Shown here: positions 24,085 through 35,999 of the stretch, piece by piece
Position numbering within the stretch: the first letter of the stretch is position 1
Layout: each line of letters begins with the position of its first letter
Source: Aporrectodea caliginosa
Lineage: Eukaryota; Annelida; Clitellata; Crassiclitellata; Lumbricidae
Direction: 5' to 3'
NCBI GenBank assembly: GCA_020284085.1
Contig: JACEVL010000100.1
Span: 1,560,209-1,624,208 of the forward strand
DNA: 64,000 nt
The notes under the pieces: generated by a model
Seen by the model: only the letters and a program-made list of their open reading frames with translations
Databases searched by the model: none
What the model was told of the DNA's origin: nothing
Made by a program: the position numbers and the translations under genes

Positions 24085-24660
24085 TATTTAGCTGAGTAAT
24101 GGCCTTTTCCCTTGATTTTGACCTTCAATTGACCTTTATCGGTCTGAGCAAACAGGTAAAAGATTCACCCAAATGGAACAATATTTAGTTGAGTAATGGC
24201 CTTTTCCCTTGATTTTGACCTTGAATTGATCTTGGGTCATGTTAGCCTTTAAGAACTATGTAAATGTAGCCCTTATCGTCCCGAGCAAAAAGATGAAAGA
24301 ATCACCCAAATAGAACAATATTTGACTGAGTTATGACCTTTTCCTCTTGATTTTGACCTTGAATTGACCTTGGATCATGTTAGCCTTTAAGTGCTATGCA
24401 AATGTAGCCCTTATCGTCCGGAGCAAAAAGATGAAAGAATCACCCAAATCGAACAATATTTGACTGAGTTATGGCCTTTTCGCCTGAATTTTGACCTTGA
24501 ATTGACCTTGGGTCATGTTAACCTTTTTAGGAATGATGCAAATGTAGCACTTATCGGCCCGAGCAAAAAGATGAAAGAATCACCCAAATAGAACAATATT
24601 TGACTGAGTTATGGCTATTTCCCCAGATTTTGACCTGAAATTCCCCTTTTTGACCTTGAA
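24085..24660. repeat. ~136-bp tandem repeat, right arm
   Basis: Five units in inverted orientation (marker AGAACAATATTTGACTGAGT near 24312, 24450 and 24591, plus two diverged units near 24094 and 24191), one of them shortened to about 97 bases. Confidence 0.85.
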
Positions 24661-25017
24661 ATAACCTTGGATCGTCTTTCATTTAGTAACCTTGTTTCTT
24701 ACCACAGGTAGTCCTTATAAAGTCGAGAAAAAGCAAGAAAGAATTAGTCGAATTCAACCATTATTGGCTGAGATCTGGCCATTTATCTCTGAATTTTGCT
24801 AGATTTTATATTTTATGACCTTGAAATGACCTTCAGGTCAAAATTCCAGCTTGGCAACAGCGATTTTCGTAATCAGCATGGTCGAATTAGTGTAAAAAAG
24901 TATGTTTCCCAAAAATGAACATGACTTGCCGCTTACATCGCTTTTTTGACGACTTTTCAGCTCTGCGCGCCTAGACTATTTTAGTTTAATTTAATTTTAC
25001 ATTTGAATAATATTAGA

Positions 25018-25365
25018 CTACAAGGCGTGCTCAAAGTGTCCACCTTCTGCCTCAACACAAGCTTCAAGACGAGCGCGCCACAGGCAGCAGCGATAACCAG
25101 CTGATCAAATTCATCCCATGCATTAACAATACGCGCACGGAGTTCTTCAATGTCTCTGATCTTTGTCCTGTAAACCTTCTATTGCATTAGTCCCCAAATC
25201 TTGTAATCAACGGGATTAAAGTTCGGGCTGTTTGGCAGTCAAAGATTAGGAGGCATGAAATCCAGAGTCTCTTTTGTCTGCAGTTCAACAGTTTCACGAG
25301 CTAGGTGAGCTGGAGCGCCATCTTGTTGGAATGTGTAATAATCCGAATATACCCTGGATATCAAA
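25018..25365 (-). pseudogene. maT-like transposase C-terminal half
   Basis: Reads FQQDGAPAHLARETVEL, then PPNL*LPNSPNFNPVDYKIW, VYRTKIRDIEELRARIVNAW and, after a frame change, GGHFEHAL-type end with TAG at 25018-25020. From the D of QQD to the D of PVD there are 37 residues, matching DD37D (maT) transposases. Two internal stops and at least one frameshift; the N-terminal half is missing. Confidence 0.88.
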
Positions 25366-25675
25366 CAACAATTTTTCCGACAGCAAACAATCACGGGGAA
25401 AAGTTCCACTTATTTTCCCGCCTGGTTCTGTTAAATGGATTTCCGTTTTACGACGATCCGATCATCCGACGCAACAATGTTTTGTCATACTTAAATTTTG
25501 ATGCAAATGACGTCATTATGACGTAATTATTTGATGACAGGAAATTTTACATTTTAACCATGTTAGCAAATTATATCAGGATTAAAATGGTTTTGGAATT
25601 TTAAAAATCGATGAATATTTACTATTTTATTTTTATGATAACAAAAGGGGTCCCTTTTTATCCGGACACAGTGTA

Positions 25676-27780
25676 GTTATAAGTCCTTCACTTGTCCTAG
25701 TTACGACGTTGCCTTTCGGGAAGTAGCCACCAACGACCAACGTAGACCCATAATTATCTGTAACGGTTGCAGCAGCTGTTGATCAAGCTTCTAAATAATC
25801 ATTATCTCCTCCATACATTAACTGTATGTAAACAACTCCAAATTGGGTGTGATATTTTTCATGCACAGGAAGCTAATTGAGCAACAAAAACCAACATAAT
25901 AATATTTATCATTTTATTAGTTAATGCGTGTCACGACTTTAGGAAGTTCCGTACCGCAGAGCGATCTGATATTGTGTTGTTACTTCCTTGATTGAACTTA
26001 AATAGTGTTGGAACGACAGCACATGGCATGTTCCTTTACCGTTCATCTGTGAGCTTTGGGCTTGAATCCCAATGAGCATGTGAATTCATGAACTTATATA
26101 TGTCTAATCATAAATCGATCATCATCAACTCATGTCTTAGTTGAACCGAAATGAATCTTCTGTTTGATTGTGGTGCGCCATCGTTTGATGCTCAGTGCAT
26201 TTGACAGCAACACTGTAGGAGTTACTATTCACAATTATAAGCGAAGATTGTACAATTCTGAGATCGTTATAGTTGTGTTTGCACCTCACTCGAACATAAT
26301 GCAACTGCAATTATTCGCGATGAATAATATAGTTTAGTACATAGGTCTCAGGGTCTATGGACTAGGACTGTAACATGGTTTCGTTTCTACGCAAATAAAA
26401 TTAGGATGATACCAAAATGTCACTTGTAGGCTTGGCAGGACAACTGACAGAAGGCAATTGTAGGATTCGGCTGTGAGCTAATTGGCTAACGTAATTCCCT
26501 TGTGCGTCTAACCAGGAGGTATTGACGCACGGTGCGTAACAGATATTTCCGGAAAAGCCATCAGTTTGATCGCAGTGGTAATTTGAAAAACCAGAGATAT
26601 GATCTCAAGAGGTCTCAGATATAATAGTAAGCAAGTAAGTAACAAATAAGTCGCCCCTATTTGCAATTGAGAACCTCTCACGCAGTATATTGCTTCTAAC
26701 GATATAATTACATAATATTTAAAGGAGATTATAATACTTGGAATTATAATAGGTGTAAAGGCACAACTAAATATAACTAAAAATAGATACTGATATGTTG
26801 GCATATGGATAGGCCTAAGCAAAGATGATGCATGCTACTCAATTGAAAATCTGATGCTGATGATTAAAATTAATGCTTCCGCAACCAACTACTGACTCGG
26901 TGAGCCCTTCCTAAACTTATGGACTTCCGGATCCACTGTTGCGTTGAGAATGGGTATGGCTCCAGGTCTAACCTGTCAATTACCAAACAGATATGAGATC
27001 TACTACGGGCGCAACTTAATATTGCTAAAATATATACTGATGGTGGTGAAATATTGTGGCGTTTCAATGTTTCTTTCTTATCTTCCGCGTCTCTTGTGAG
27101 ACGTGACTGAATCGCCTCTTTCCCGCTTTCTTCGTACCTGCGGTCGAGGACAAGAGTCCTTCACGCAAAGCAACAGGAGGCAATTACACCCTGAGTCGGC
27201 GACTAGGCAGAATTCGGTTGATTCGGTTCCTGCTTGCTGTAAGGAAGCTTCACTAAACTGGTAGCCAACAGAGTCAACAACGACGCGTAAAAGTGTTTTC
27301 ATGTGTCTGTTGTGATCATTTGAACCATCATCACATGGTTTCTGTGAATTCATATAATCGAATGTCTGTTTTAGCGATTGTCTCTGTTCTACTCTTCTCA
27401 GTTGCTACACAAACGCTAATCGTAATAAGTACAAGAGAACGAACGACGTCAGTTTTTTTCTGCCACAGTTATATCCAGTTACAAATGCATACAATTACAA
27501 TTTCGTTACAATCATGTCAAATATCTTTATGTCAAATTCTTATAGAAAATTGTGAGACAGTTTGGTGTAATGTAGGTTCCGTTCTTGTGCAAATGAATTC
27601 GAATCGGTTGTGTCTTTGCTTGTGTTAGGCCATCGTCTCCTAAAAATACTTTATAAAACTAGCGTTCTGTTACATTTGATTATGATAATGATAATGATAG
27701 TGATACTGATGATGATAATGAAGACATTCGTTTACTAATTCAAGCTAACAAGTACATGTACGAAGTAAGATTACATGATA
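25676..27780. other. Right-copy upstream flank, no gene
   Basis: Homologous to about 8144-11480 of the left copy. Open frames such as 26508-26822 and 27078-27353 are not conserved as coding between copies. Nothing else seen. Confidence 0.65.
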
Positions 27781-28010
27781 GGCCTAGGCTATAGTAGTAA
27801 CAGTTGACAAAAAGTTCAACGGGAGTCGCATTTAACTGTATGGCAGCCTGCAAGGCGCTCATCCGTCCTAATGCTCATATAACAGGCGCCCCTATGGAGT
27901 GGAAGGCTGAGATAGCCCCTTATTGGGCTAGCGGGTATCGAATCCGCGTTCTTTTGGTATTTGTGCCAGCGTGTTACCATTCAACCAGCTCCCCTCTTCT
28001 TGGACCTTGT
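27780..28010 (-). repeat. tRNA-derived SINE (family A)
   Basis: Best preserved head of the family: minus-strand TGGTTGAATGGTAACACGCT (A-box region) and GCGGATTCGATACCCGC (B box). Confidence 0.7.
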
Positions 28011-28141
28011 CTACTAATATCTCCACTTACAGATCAAGGCTTCACATCATTCACTTCCAGATAAATGCGTGGTCGGCTCTTAAGGTGTGAGTTAATGGGA
28101 TTGAGACAGACGGCTGTTTTGAAAGCAGTCCTTGGCCTTTG

Positions 28142-28189
28142 TTAGACTGTGTGTGGATCAACGTCGCTAATGTCCATGTCTATCCATCC

Positions 28190-28190
<1 letters not shown>
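28142..28190 (-). pseudogene. Truncated receptor tail exon
   Basis: The last codons of exon 8 are recognisable (IDMDISDVDPHTV and TAA) but with a 6-base deletion that removes the fourth tyrosine. Similarity stops at about 28190, where simple repeats begin, so the rest of this third gene is missing or displaced. Confidence 0.6.
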
Positions 28191-28910
<720 letters not shown>

Positions 28911-29281
28911 CCGACAATGAGAATAAACACGAGCACGAGATACGAGATGACTATTCCGACGCTTGCTAATAAACTTTTATTATCTCCAGACGGGCTTTCA
29001 TTGTATACCTGCCTCGCGCATCATAAACCTTAATCGTCTCCTCTAACAATAATTACAACGTATCAACCTTGACGTTCCTTCCTTCCTTAATTTATTGTGC
29101 GCCAATATTTCCAGACGTCCGCTTCTCTGAATAGACTTTTATGACTTAATATGTCGGTCGCAGTTCGATGTGGTACATGATGGTAAAACTATTATTTATT
29201 GATGTTGCTAATCTGGCAGTTTGGTAATCAACCTCATAATGGACTGACGGTAGGCCATAAATTTTCCGTTAAATGATTTTA

Positions 29282-29345
29282 TTCCCGGCTGGGATTTGAA
29301 CCCGCTATCAATGCAGGAACGTCTCCCACTGGGCTACGTATATCG
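29282..29345 (-). repeat. tRNA-like SINE head
   Basis: Minus strand GTAGCCCAGTGGGAGACG (A-box-like) and GCGGGTTCAAATCCCAGC (B-box-like) at tRNA spacing. The acceptor stem does not pair, so it is a SINE or tRNA pseudogene rather than a functional tRNA. Confidence 0.5.
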
Positions 29346-29939
29346 CAGATCCTGTATGCGAGGCGAACGAAAGAATCTAGCTTAGACATGTTTCTCGTGA
29401 CCAGTTCGTTGCTATTTCTACAATGCAATGTATTGGTAGGCTACATAAATGTGTAAAGGTAAGCAGCCAAACTTAACAGTACACCACATCATACAATATG
29501 AACTAACATACCACTGTACAACAGTGTACACGTTGTACGGTGATGTATAGCTACGAGAGGAAGGACCTGTTATAAACAGGACTGGAAATTCCTATATTAT
29601 AACGTCGTGTGACTAGTTATTGGGCGATAATCAGAGGGTCTGGAAAATGTCGCGTCTTGTTTAATTATATTTATGAAGGCAATCGACGAATAATTTTGTT
29701 TGTGAAGTAAAAAATTGCCTGTTGAGATTTAAGACACCATATTTAATATTTTAATATCAGGAACAAAATTTGAAGTGGGGCGACATCTGTGGATAAGTGT
29801 GAAACGGATATAGAAATTATTTTTACGAGTGACCATTCCTCTAAAATGTTTATTCCTTTATAACGTAGCACAGTAGAATTACATATAGATTGGGGTAGGA
29901 TGACGTTAAGAATTATACAGTATAGTACAGTACAACTGT

Positions 29940-30062
29940 ATATTTATTCTAAGTGCCTTTATCCTCTTCAGCCGGGGCTGAGTCGGGAGTGCCTCTGAGT
30001 AGTAACCTTAAATGGACGCTATACCAATATACCCAATGAATGAATGAATGAATGAATGAATA
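29940..30062 (+). mobile_element. LINE 3' end with GAAT tail
   Basis: The CCTCTGAGTAGTAACCTTAA, GGACGCTATACCAA and (GAAT)n arrangement equals the 3' UTR of the other LINE pieces in the window. Coding part absent. Confidence 0.6.
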
Positions 30063-30065
30063 TTA

Positions 30066-30905
30066 GGGTGTGACCGATTCCATTTTTGCCGATTTCTAAA
30101 TCCGGTTATTATCCGGATATTTGTCCTGCTTTTGCCGAATCCAGATTCGATCCGATTAATCGGCAGTTTTTATATGGTTCTAGACACTGTTTGTTACTCC
30201 GCGATCGTTTTTTGTTGAAGCGTCGACTCAATTATTTCATTATTTCACACGGACTTTCAATGATAAAGATTACAGATTACCGCAGGATGTCGCCAAAACA
30301 TGTTACTGTTTTGTATTACTAGAATAGAATAGAATATTCTTTTATTGTAGGACCAATTGCAAACCGTATTTTGACTTAGATGAAAGTTTAAAGGATTGTT
30401 TATCTATTTCTGGATTTGACTTATTTATGCAGTCTATAATTTGCTTGATCGCATGTTATTTATATTTGATAAATCATCCTAATATTATAAAGGTTTTTCT
30501 GGTGAGCCAGTCTGCCGAGGGTATTTCTCAATCATGAGCGCAAGGGCGTAGACCATGTCCAGTAGGACTATGTCTTTTGAGCGGGAACATGTCATATAAG
30601 ACATGTCCTTGATTTCTTTGCACAGCTAAGAATAGGCGATAGTCCGCTCCTAGGCGATGCTGCTCTACGGTTAGAGTGTCTGAGGGGAAGTACTGTCCTC
30701 TGATTAGATGTCGCAGCACCACTTCTAGTGCCTCACTCTCTTTCTGGGAAAGACGAAAAAAGAAATTGTTTTTGGTCAAAAATATTACTTCTTTTGGTAT
30801 TTGGATCGGTAGTCCTTGGATGCGCCGATTCCGATTAATCGGTCGAGGGCAAAATCCGGCGCAAACCGATTTCCAGATAAAGATGTGGTGTGAGAATCAA
30901 GTGAA
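30066..30905. other. Possible eroded transposon and small ORF, unresolved
   Basis: CCGATTAATCGG words occur inverted at about 30145 and 30830 and the left end looks hAT-like (TAGGGTGTGACCGATTC), but I find no matching right terminus. A minus-strand frame (30528-30779) with LRHLIRGQYFPSDTL lies between. I do not recognise it. Confidence 0.3.
30322..30485. repeat. Dispersed repeat with (TAGAA)n (family C)
   Basis: Second copy of the 20252-20437 repeat; shared words include TTTAAAGGATTGTTT and GCATGTTATTTAT. Confidence 0.65.
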
Positions 30906-31599
30906 ATATATAATGGGATATATCAGACAGAAAGATCAGTCTTTAAATCGTCAAAACAATTTCTCCTATCGACGTCAACGGTCTTTGTTCCCATAAAAAT
31001 GTCGTTAAAATGTTGGATTCACATCAATCTTTGTCTGGTGGTTCTTCGATGTTAACAAGCGTTTGCTGCAATAATGGGTTCTCTTTCAATTAGGGAAGAA
31101 GGTTTTATGTGGTTGTTATCACTCCCTGGGAGCAGAGACGTAAGAGCTGCCCCCGGCCGAAAAGAAACAAGATTGAAGTAACCTATGCAGTGTAGTATAG
31201 CTATTGGTAGAAACCCTTGGCGCCGGTGAATAAGCTGTTGCCCTGTGCTTATAATAGCTTTAGGGTAACGCTTTAGAAACTTGGAGTTATTATTACGAAA
31301 CCCTCTTGCGTTAAGTAGCAAATTAGTTTTAGTTGTTGCTGCCTATCTTGACGAGCAAATGACCAGTGTCAGATCATGAAATATTTGCTAATTTCGTTGG
31401 AGCGCGATGGAACGGCAATCTATGCAGAGTTCGAGAGGCGAGAGACCAATCTTCGCTCAACGACCTCTTCTGCCCAACATAAGACGCGTTTAATTAAATT
31501 CCAGAGAGGCCAATCTTAAATAAATTATTGTAGCCTGATTATTTCCTGTTTTTTGTCTCTGCTTTGGCCTTCTCTTGTGCTTTTAGTTAACGACCTGTA

Positions 31600-31690
31600 T
31601 ACCGGCAATCTGTTGTCGCTGTATATACATATACATATACATACATAGTATACATACATAAATACATACATATATATACATATATATATA
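31600..31690. repeat. TACA/TA microsatellite
   Basis: ATACATATACATACATAGTA-type repeats. The flanks 30905-31600 hold nothing I can support. Confidence 0.8.
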
Positions 31691-31829
31691 CAATGATTGA
31701 AAAAATCATGAGTTGCCTTGGTCATTTGGTCATAACATAGCGTAACATTTAATGAGAACGTGTTATAAAGCGCAACTTAAAGGAAAAACTCATCGGTAGC
31801 GTTCCCGACCCAACAAAGGAGAACCCTCG

Positions 31830-32110
31830 TTCAAACAGAAAATAGACATCAAGCGCTTTTCGGAACAGAGTAGGATACAGACTGACTATAGCTCAGCTCT
31901 AAGTTTATGAGGAAGGTTGTACCAAGCCGGAGGACCGACGAAAGCAAAGTTTTTGTGCTGAGTTGTAGGTGAACGAACCCGAGGGACAAGAAGACCACTT
32001 GATCAACCGAACGAAGGGAACTGCGGTCAGGAACATACGAGGCAGAGGCACATATTGAGCCAAGATAAGATAGGCAATTCCCAACAAGCAGTCCCGCATG
32101 AAAGTTAAAA
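31830..32110 (-). mobile_element. CR1/L2-like LINE ORF C-terminal fragment
   Basis: Minus strand RSSLRSVDQVVFL, frame change, then VPRVRSPTTQHKNFAFVGPP and AWYNLPHKLRAEL*: the same region (SLRS...VPR...F..VGP..W..LP..LR) as in the 14938 and 59270 copies, with at least one frameshift. Confidence 0.65.
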
Positions 32111-32436
32111 TCTTAAATTCGATCATTATCATTGTCTCCGTATATGTAGTCATACCTGCAACCGGGCTGCTGGGTCGAGAGAATCTCTGGTCGCAAATTC
32201 GCAATCCAACCACTAGACAGCCTTCTTGAAAAATTGTGTGGCCGGAAAACGCATCTGAATTCAATAGCCTTGTATTGAAGCGCAACAAGAAACACCAATA
32301 GAACACAATGGAGAACCAATCTTCCTTAGCGAGCTTTAAGGCTTGAAAACTATAGGCCTAAGGCTCAGACGAGTTCTGCTTGAGATGAACTCGGAGGTTG
32401 AAATGCACTTGGGTCAGGACGCACTTGGGTCAAAAC

Positions 32437-33318
32437 CAGTGATATTTTAGTTCTTTGATTAATTTTACTTCTAGTTCTTATTCACTTCTGTTGAAACGAT
32501 TTTACTTCTCCTTCTACTTCTAGTTCTCAATTAATTTTACTTTTACTTCTTATTCACTTCTGCTGAAGCAATTTTACTTCTCCTTCTACTTCTAGTTCTC
32601 AAATAATTTTACTTCTACTTCTAGTTCTCAAATAATATTACCTCTAGTTCAGGTTAACACATAATTTTACTTATTCGTGCACTTATAAAGATTAGAGATA
32701 TGAACAAAACCTTTAAACCATTTCCCTCATGCACAGATCGAGAATATTATGAAGAGGAAAAAGAGGAGAAGAAAGAAGAGCAGTCCCTTAAGCTAACCCT
32801 GAAGCAGCCATAGGCCTATATGTATGAAGTGTTAGTGACTTCATTTTCTTAGCCTCCGCAAATGAGGGCTGGGATTGAGTCTTCTCCCTCGCCGTCTCAT
32901 CTTCCAACCAACAGTGTACGGTCAGTGTACTCATTAAAGCTGCGTTGGCCAGGAGTGCAGAACTGTGGCGAAAGTAGGCTGGAGTTCATATGCATGAGAT
33001 TAGCTACGAGATTCACATCATGCGCAGAGTTGTACGTCAAATCCAAATAAGGAACATGCATTTTAAACATATTTCTGTACAGCAGTACTGTGAAGAATTC
33101 CCTATTATTTTCATGACCTGATAAACGAGTTCTAATCCCTCATGGGTCGTTCTTAAAATAATTATGCTTCTTATTCTTATTCACTTCTGAAGGTCTTAAT
33201 TTCACTTCTTATTCTATTCTCGTTCTTAAAATAATTTTTATTCTACTTCTACTTCTGCTGAACGAAAATCAAATAATTATTATTCTTATTCTACTTCTTA
33301 TTCACGAAAATATCACTG
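32437..33318. mobile_element. Non-autonomous hAT element (CAGTGATATTTT family)
   Basis: Inverted ends CAGTGATATTTT with perfect 8-base duplication GTCAAAAC (32429-32436 and 33319-33326). Both arms are degenerate repeats of ACTTCTACTTCTAGTTCT. The central 32700-33060 is unique without a recognised ORF. Confidence 0.9.
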
Positions 33319-33325
33319 GTCAAAA

Positions 33326-33515
33326 CAGTGGCGTAGCGAATGGTTTCAGCGCCTATGCAGAGGCAAGAGTTGATGACTGCGCCCCTTTTTTTAATTTTCT
33401 TGCTGACTTTTAATCGTTCTTGTCACAGTACTGTGTACCACTGAAAGCTAATTTTGCGCCCACTTGTGCTGCGCCCCGGGGGCGGTTGCCCATCTGCCCC
33501 TTCGTTACGCCACTG
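33326..33515. mobile_element. Short hAT MITE (CAGTGGCGTAGC family)
   Basis: 190 bases with ends CAGTGGCGTAGCGAATGG / CCCCTTCGTTACGCCACTG, a widespread animal hAT terminus. Flanks GGTCAAAA/GGTCAGGA match 6 of 8. The neighbouring hAT at 32437 used a target that overlaps this element's first base. Confidence 0.75.
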
Positions 33516-33774
33516 GGTCAGGATGCACTATAAGGTCGAAATGTGTTCCTGTTTATACGCACTATGGTCCAGACGTGCGGAAGGAATGAGGATTTGGCAA
33601 TTACGATTTCTCGATCTTCCCGTTAAAGATGATACTCAATTTGTTTTGTAAGAGAGCTGATATAATACTGATCGTTGGCCTGCATCTATCCAAAATTCCA
33701 AATAAGAGTCTGCTCTAATCGAATCGCAAAGAAATCCAAAGCCTGGTCTGTAATCGAGTAGCATTGCCGAAGAC

Positions 33775-33940
33775 GACTTTCCTTGATTGCTTGCGTGTCA
33801 AAAGCTGTTCGTTACTCTCCACATTTACAGCACTGGGGTTCGAATCTTTGGCAAAGCAAGGTATGGTCCTCACCTTATTATTTACCTTATACCTTACAAA
33901 TACCTTCTCCTACCTTACCTTACCTTACCTTGCCGTGTTA
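33775..33940 (+). repeat. SINE-like repeat with ACCTT pentanucleotide tail
   Basis: A B-box-like GGGGTTCGAATC near 33836 followed by a (TACCT)n-rich tail 33890-33930. Confidence 0.4.
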
Positions 33941-34639
33941 TGCATACAGCTAGCATGTTTCTATCGACTCTGGTCTTTAGAGTCATTGTCGTTGAGTTAA
34001 AGCAGCTTTGGTCTAAATCACAAAACAGAACTAGCAATCCAAGCATTGGACATCCTTACTTTACGATTTGTCAACTTCACTTGACGTATAGTGGGATGTG
34101 AATCCCTGACGCAAACGTCAAAGACAGATCCATTCGCATTCTGCAATGACACCGTTCCCGTGCACGAGCTAATCATTCGGACAGCCACCACGTGCAATAA
34201 GTCACGCCAATTTTCCCTGCAAAGATTTATCTACGTTGCAGCAGCAGCAGGAGCTGTAGGTCATTCATTCGCCCTTTCCTCGTTAAGCTCTGATCCATCA
34301 ATTTCCCGTCCTGTGTCTTGCGATATTTTGGCTAAAACGCGATAACCGTACTTATTGACCCCGAAATTCCCGAATGGATCGCTCGACCGATTCTATCAGC
34401 TGCACATCACGAACCAGGAATCGAACTCAACGCCCTAGAAAGAGTCTTGACCACTATTTACGCTTAGAATTATTCATTGGTATGCGTTGGTTGGGCTCTA
34501 CGTATGTGCATGCGAGAGTCCAACGGTGGAGCCTTTTCTGGTTATCAGAGAATTACTTGCCTACAAATGAACTTTGTTCTTGATGAACTCTATAAGCATT
34601 TCTGCCCTGCTTTAGTGAGATACTTTAATGCCTTATACA

Positions 34640-34950
34640 CAGATATCATTATATATATACACATAATCACATATTATACATATATATATGTATATATTCA
34701 TTATAAGTACATATATATATATGTACAATTGTACATGTACATAAATTCATGCATTCATAAATACATACATTCATATATACACACAAGCATTCATGCATTC
34801 ATAATATTTACATACATGTACATTCACACATTGGCCTACATACATTAATACACACTTTCATACATTCATACACGCATACATTCATGCATTCGTATATACA
34901 TTCATGTATTCATGCATTCATTACACGCATGCATACGTGCATACATAGGC
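34640..34950. repeat. TA / CATA / ATTCATGC microsatellite block
   Basis: Interleaved TATATA, CATACATT and ATTCATGCATTC repeats; the frames through it are artefacts. Confidence 0.9.
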
Positions 34951-34957
34951 CTACATA

Positions 34958-35934
34958 CACTGTGTCCCGATGAAAAGTAGACCTCAAGAAAAAGTATCAA
35001 AACTCGGTCAAAACTTTAAGCATTTGCCTGAAATTTTAACAACAGTAGCCATAATACCACCAAGGCTTAACGCCGTTTGGAAATGTTGGTGAAGTTGTCA
35101 AGTTTATGAACGTTTGAGATGTAGTACTGAAAAGGGGAAGTTTCCAACATACAAGAGCCATAAGGAAGTGAAGTTCAGCTACAGCTGGTGTTCAAAATGT
35201 CCTCCTTGTTCACGGACACACGACCGTAGACGTGGACGCCACTGTTTGATGGCCCGGACGATGATCACGTGGCCAAACAACTGCCACTCTTCAATCAGAC
35301 TCAGACTCAGACTCAGGTGGTCGACGTCACGAATCCTGAAACGATAAAACGCTCCTCCAGTGCACTCCAGATTTGATAGTCAACTGGATTGAGGTCTGGA
35401 CTGTTGGGCGGCCACAGCTGCGGAGATATGAAGTCGGGTGTTTCCCGGGACAGCAGAGCAATGGTCTCACGTGCTCGATGCGCAGGGGCACTGTCTTGTT
35501 GGAATGTGAAGTAGCCGCTAGACACCTGATTGATGGCAGGGAGCAGATGCTGAGTGAGCAACACATCGCGATAGTATATGCTCCATGCACCTTCGCACCC
35601 GGCTCAACTAAGATCAAATCAGTGCACCCGGGCCATCAAACAGTGGCGTCCACGTCTACGGTCGTGTGTCCGTGAACAAGGAGGACATTTTGAACACCAG
35701 CTGTAGCTGAACTTCACTTCCTTATGGCTGTTGTATGTTGGAAATTTCCCATTTTCAGTACTGCATCTCAAACGTTCATAAACTTGACAAAATCAACATT
35801 TCCAAACGGCGCTACTATTATTTTGGTGGTAATATGGCTACTGTTGCTGTTGTTAAAATTTCAGACAAATGCTAAAAGTTTTGACCGAGTAACGTCACTT
35901 TTTCTTGGGGTCCACTTTTCATCGGGACATAGTG
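34958..35934. mobile_element. Fold-back maT-like Tc1/mariner element
   Basis: The ends start CACTGTGTCCCGATGAAAAG, TA duplication at 34956-34957 and 35935-35936. The inverted arms are about 300 bases, far longer than normal, and both include the coding end of the transposase (WRPRLRSCVREQGGHFEHQL): on the minus strand in the left arm (stop 35179-35181) and on the plus strand in the right arm (stop 35704-35706). One shared core lies between, so it is two 3' halves joined head to head. Confidence 0.88.
35179..35625 (-). pseudogene. maT-like (DD37D) transposase, C-terminal half
   Basis: Reads YYRDVLLTQHLLPAINQVSS, GYFTFQQDSAPAHRARE, TPDFISPQLWPPNSPDLNP and VDYQIW with 37 residues between the two aspartates, then a frame change, RDVDHL with a (CTGAGT)n stutter, IEEW and the C-terminus named above. 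No N-terminal DNA-binding region is present. Confidence 0.88.
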
Positions 35935-35999
35935 TAGAATGTAGATACATATATACATACATCGTAGTCGTCATGGTCATCATCATCATCGTCGTCCTA

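Larger units (their letters stand above)
21472..24976 (-). mobile_element. Nested element with long inverted minisatellite arms and GCDT-family ORF
   Basis: The ends GTCTAGGCGC and GCGCCTAGAC are inverted and flanked by TA on both sides, inside the 3' UTR of the maT-like element. Both arms (about 21472-22330 and 23990-24976) are inverted copies, including an ATCTGGCC/GGCCAGAT segment and 4-5 tandem units of about 136 bp. The centre holds the decayed ORF at 22469-23800. There is no DDE transposase inside. Confidence 0.8.
21214..25673 (-). mobile_element. maT-like Tc1/mariner element, split by a nested element
   Basis: The terminal inverted repeats begin CACTGTGTCCGGATAAAAAG and run for roughly 180 bases. 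TA is duplicated at 21212-21213 and 25674-25675, and the exact empty site is in the left duplicate (8142-8143). The element's own parts are 21214-21471 and 24977-25673. They hold the C-terminal half of a transposase. It sits about 0.6 kb upstream of the intact receptor start codon. Confidence 0.93.

Noticed and set aside
29282..29345. tRNA gene on the minus strand
   Set aside because: Good A and B boxes, but no acceptor stem.
30528..30779. Minus-strand 83-codon frame
   Set aside because: Not recognised, and it lies within a possible eroded transposon; mentioned but not called.
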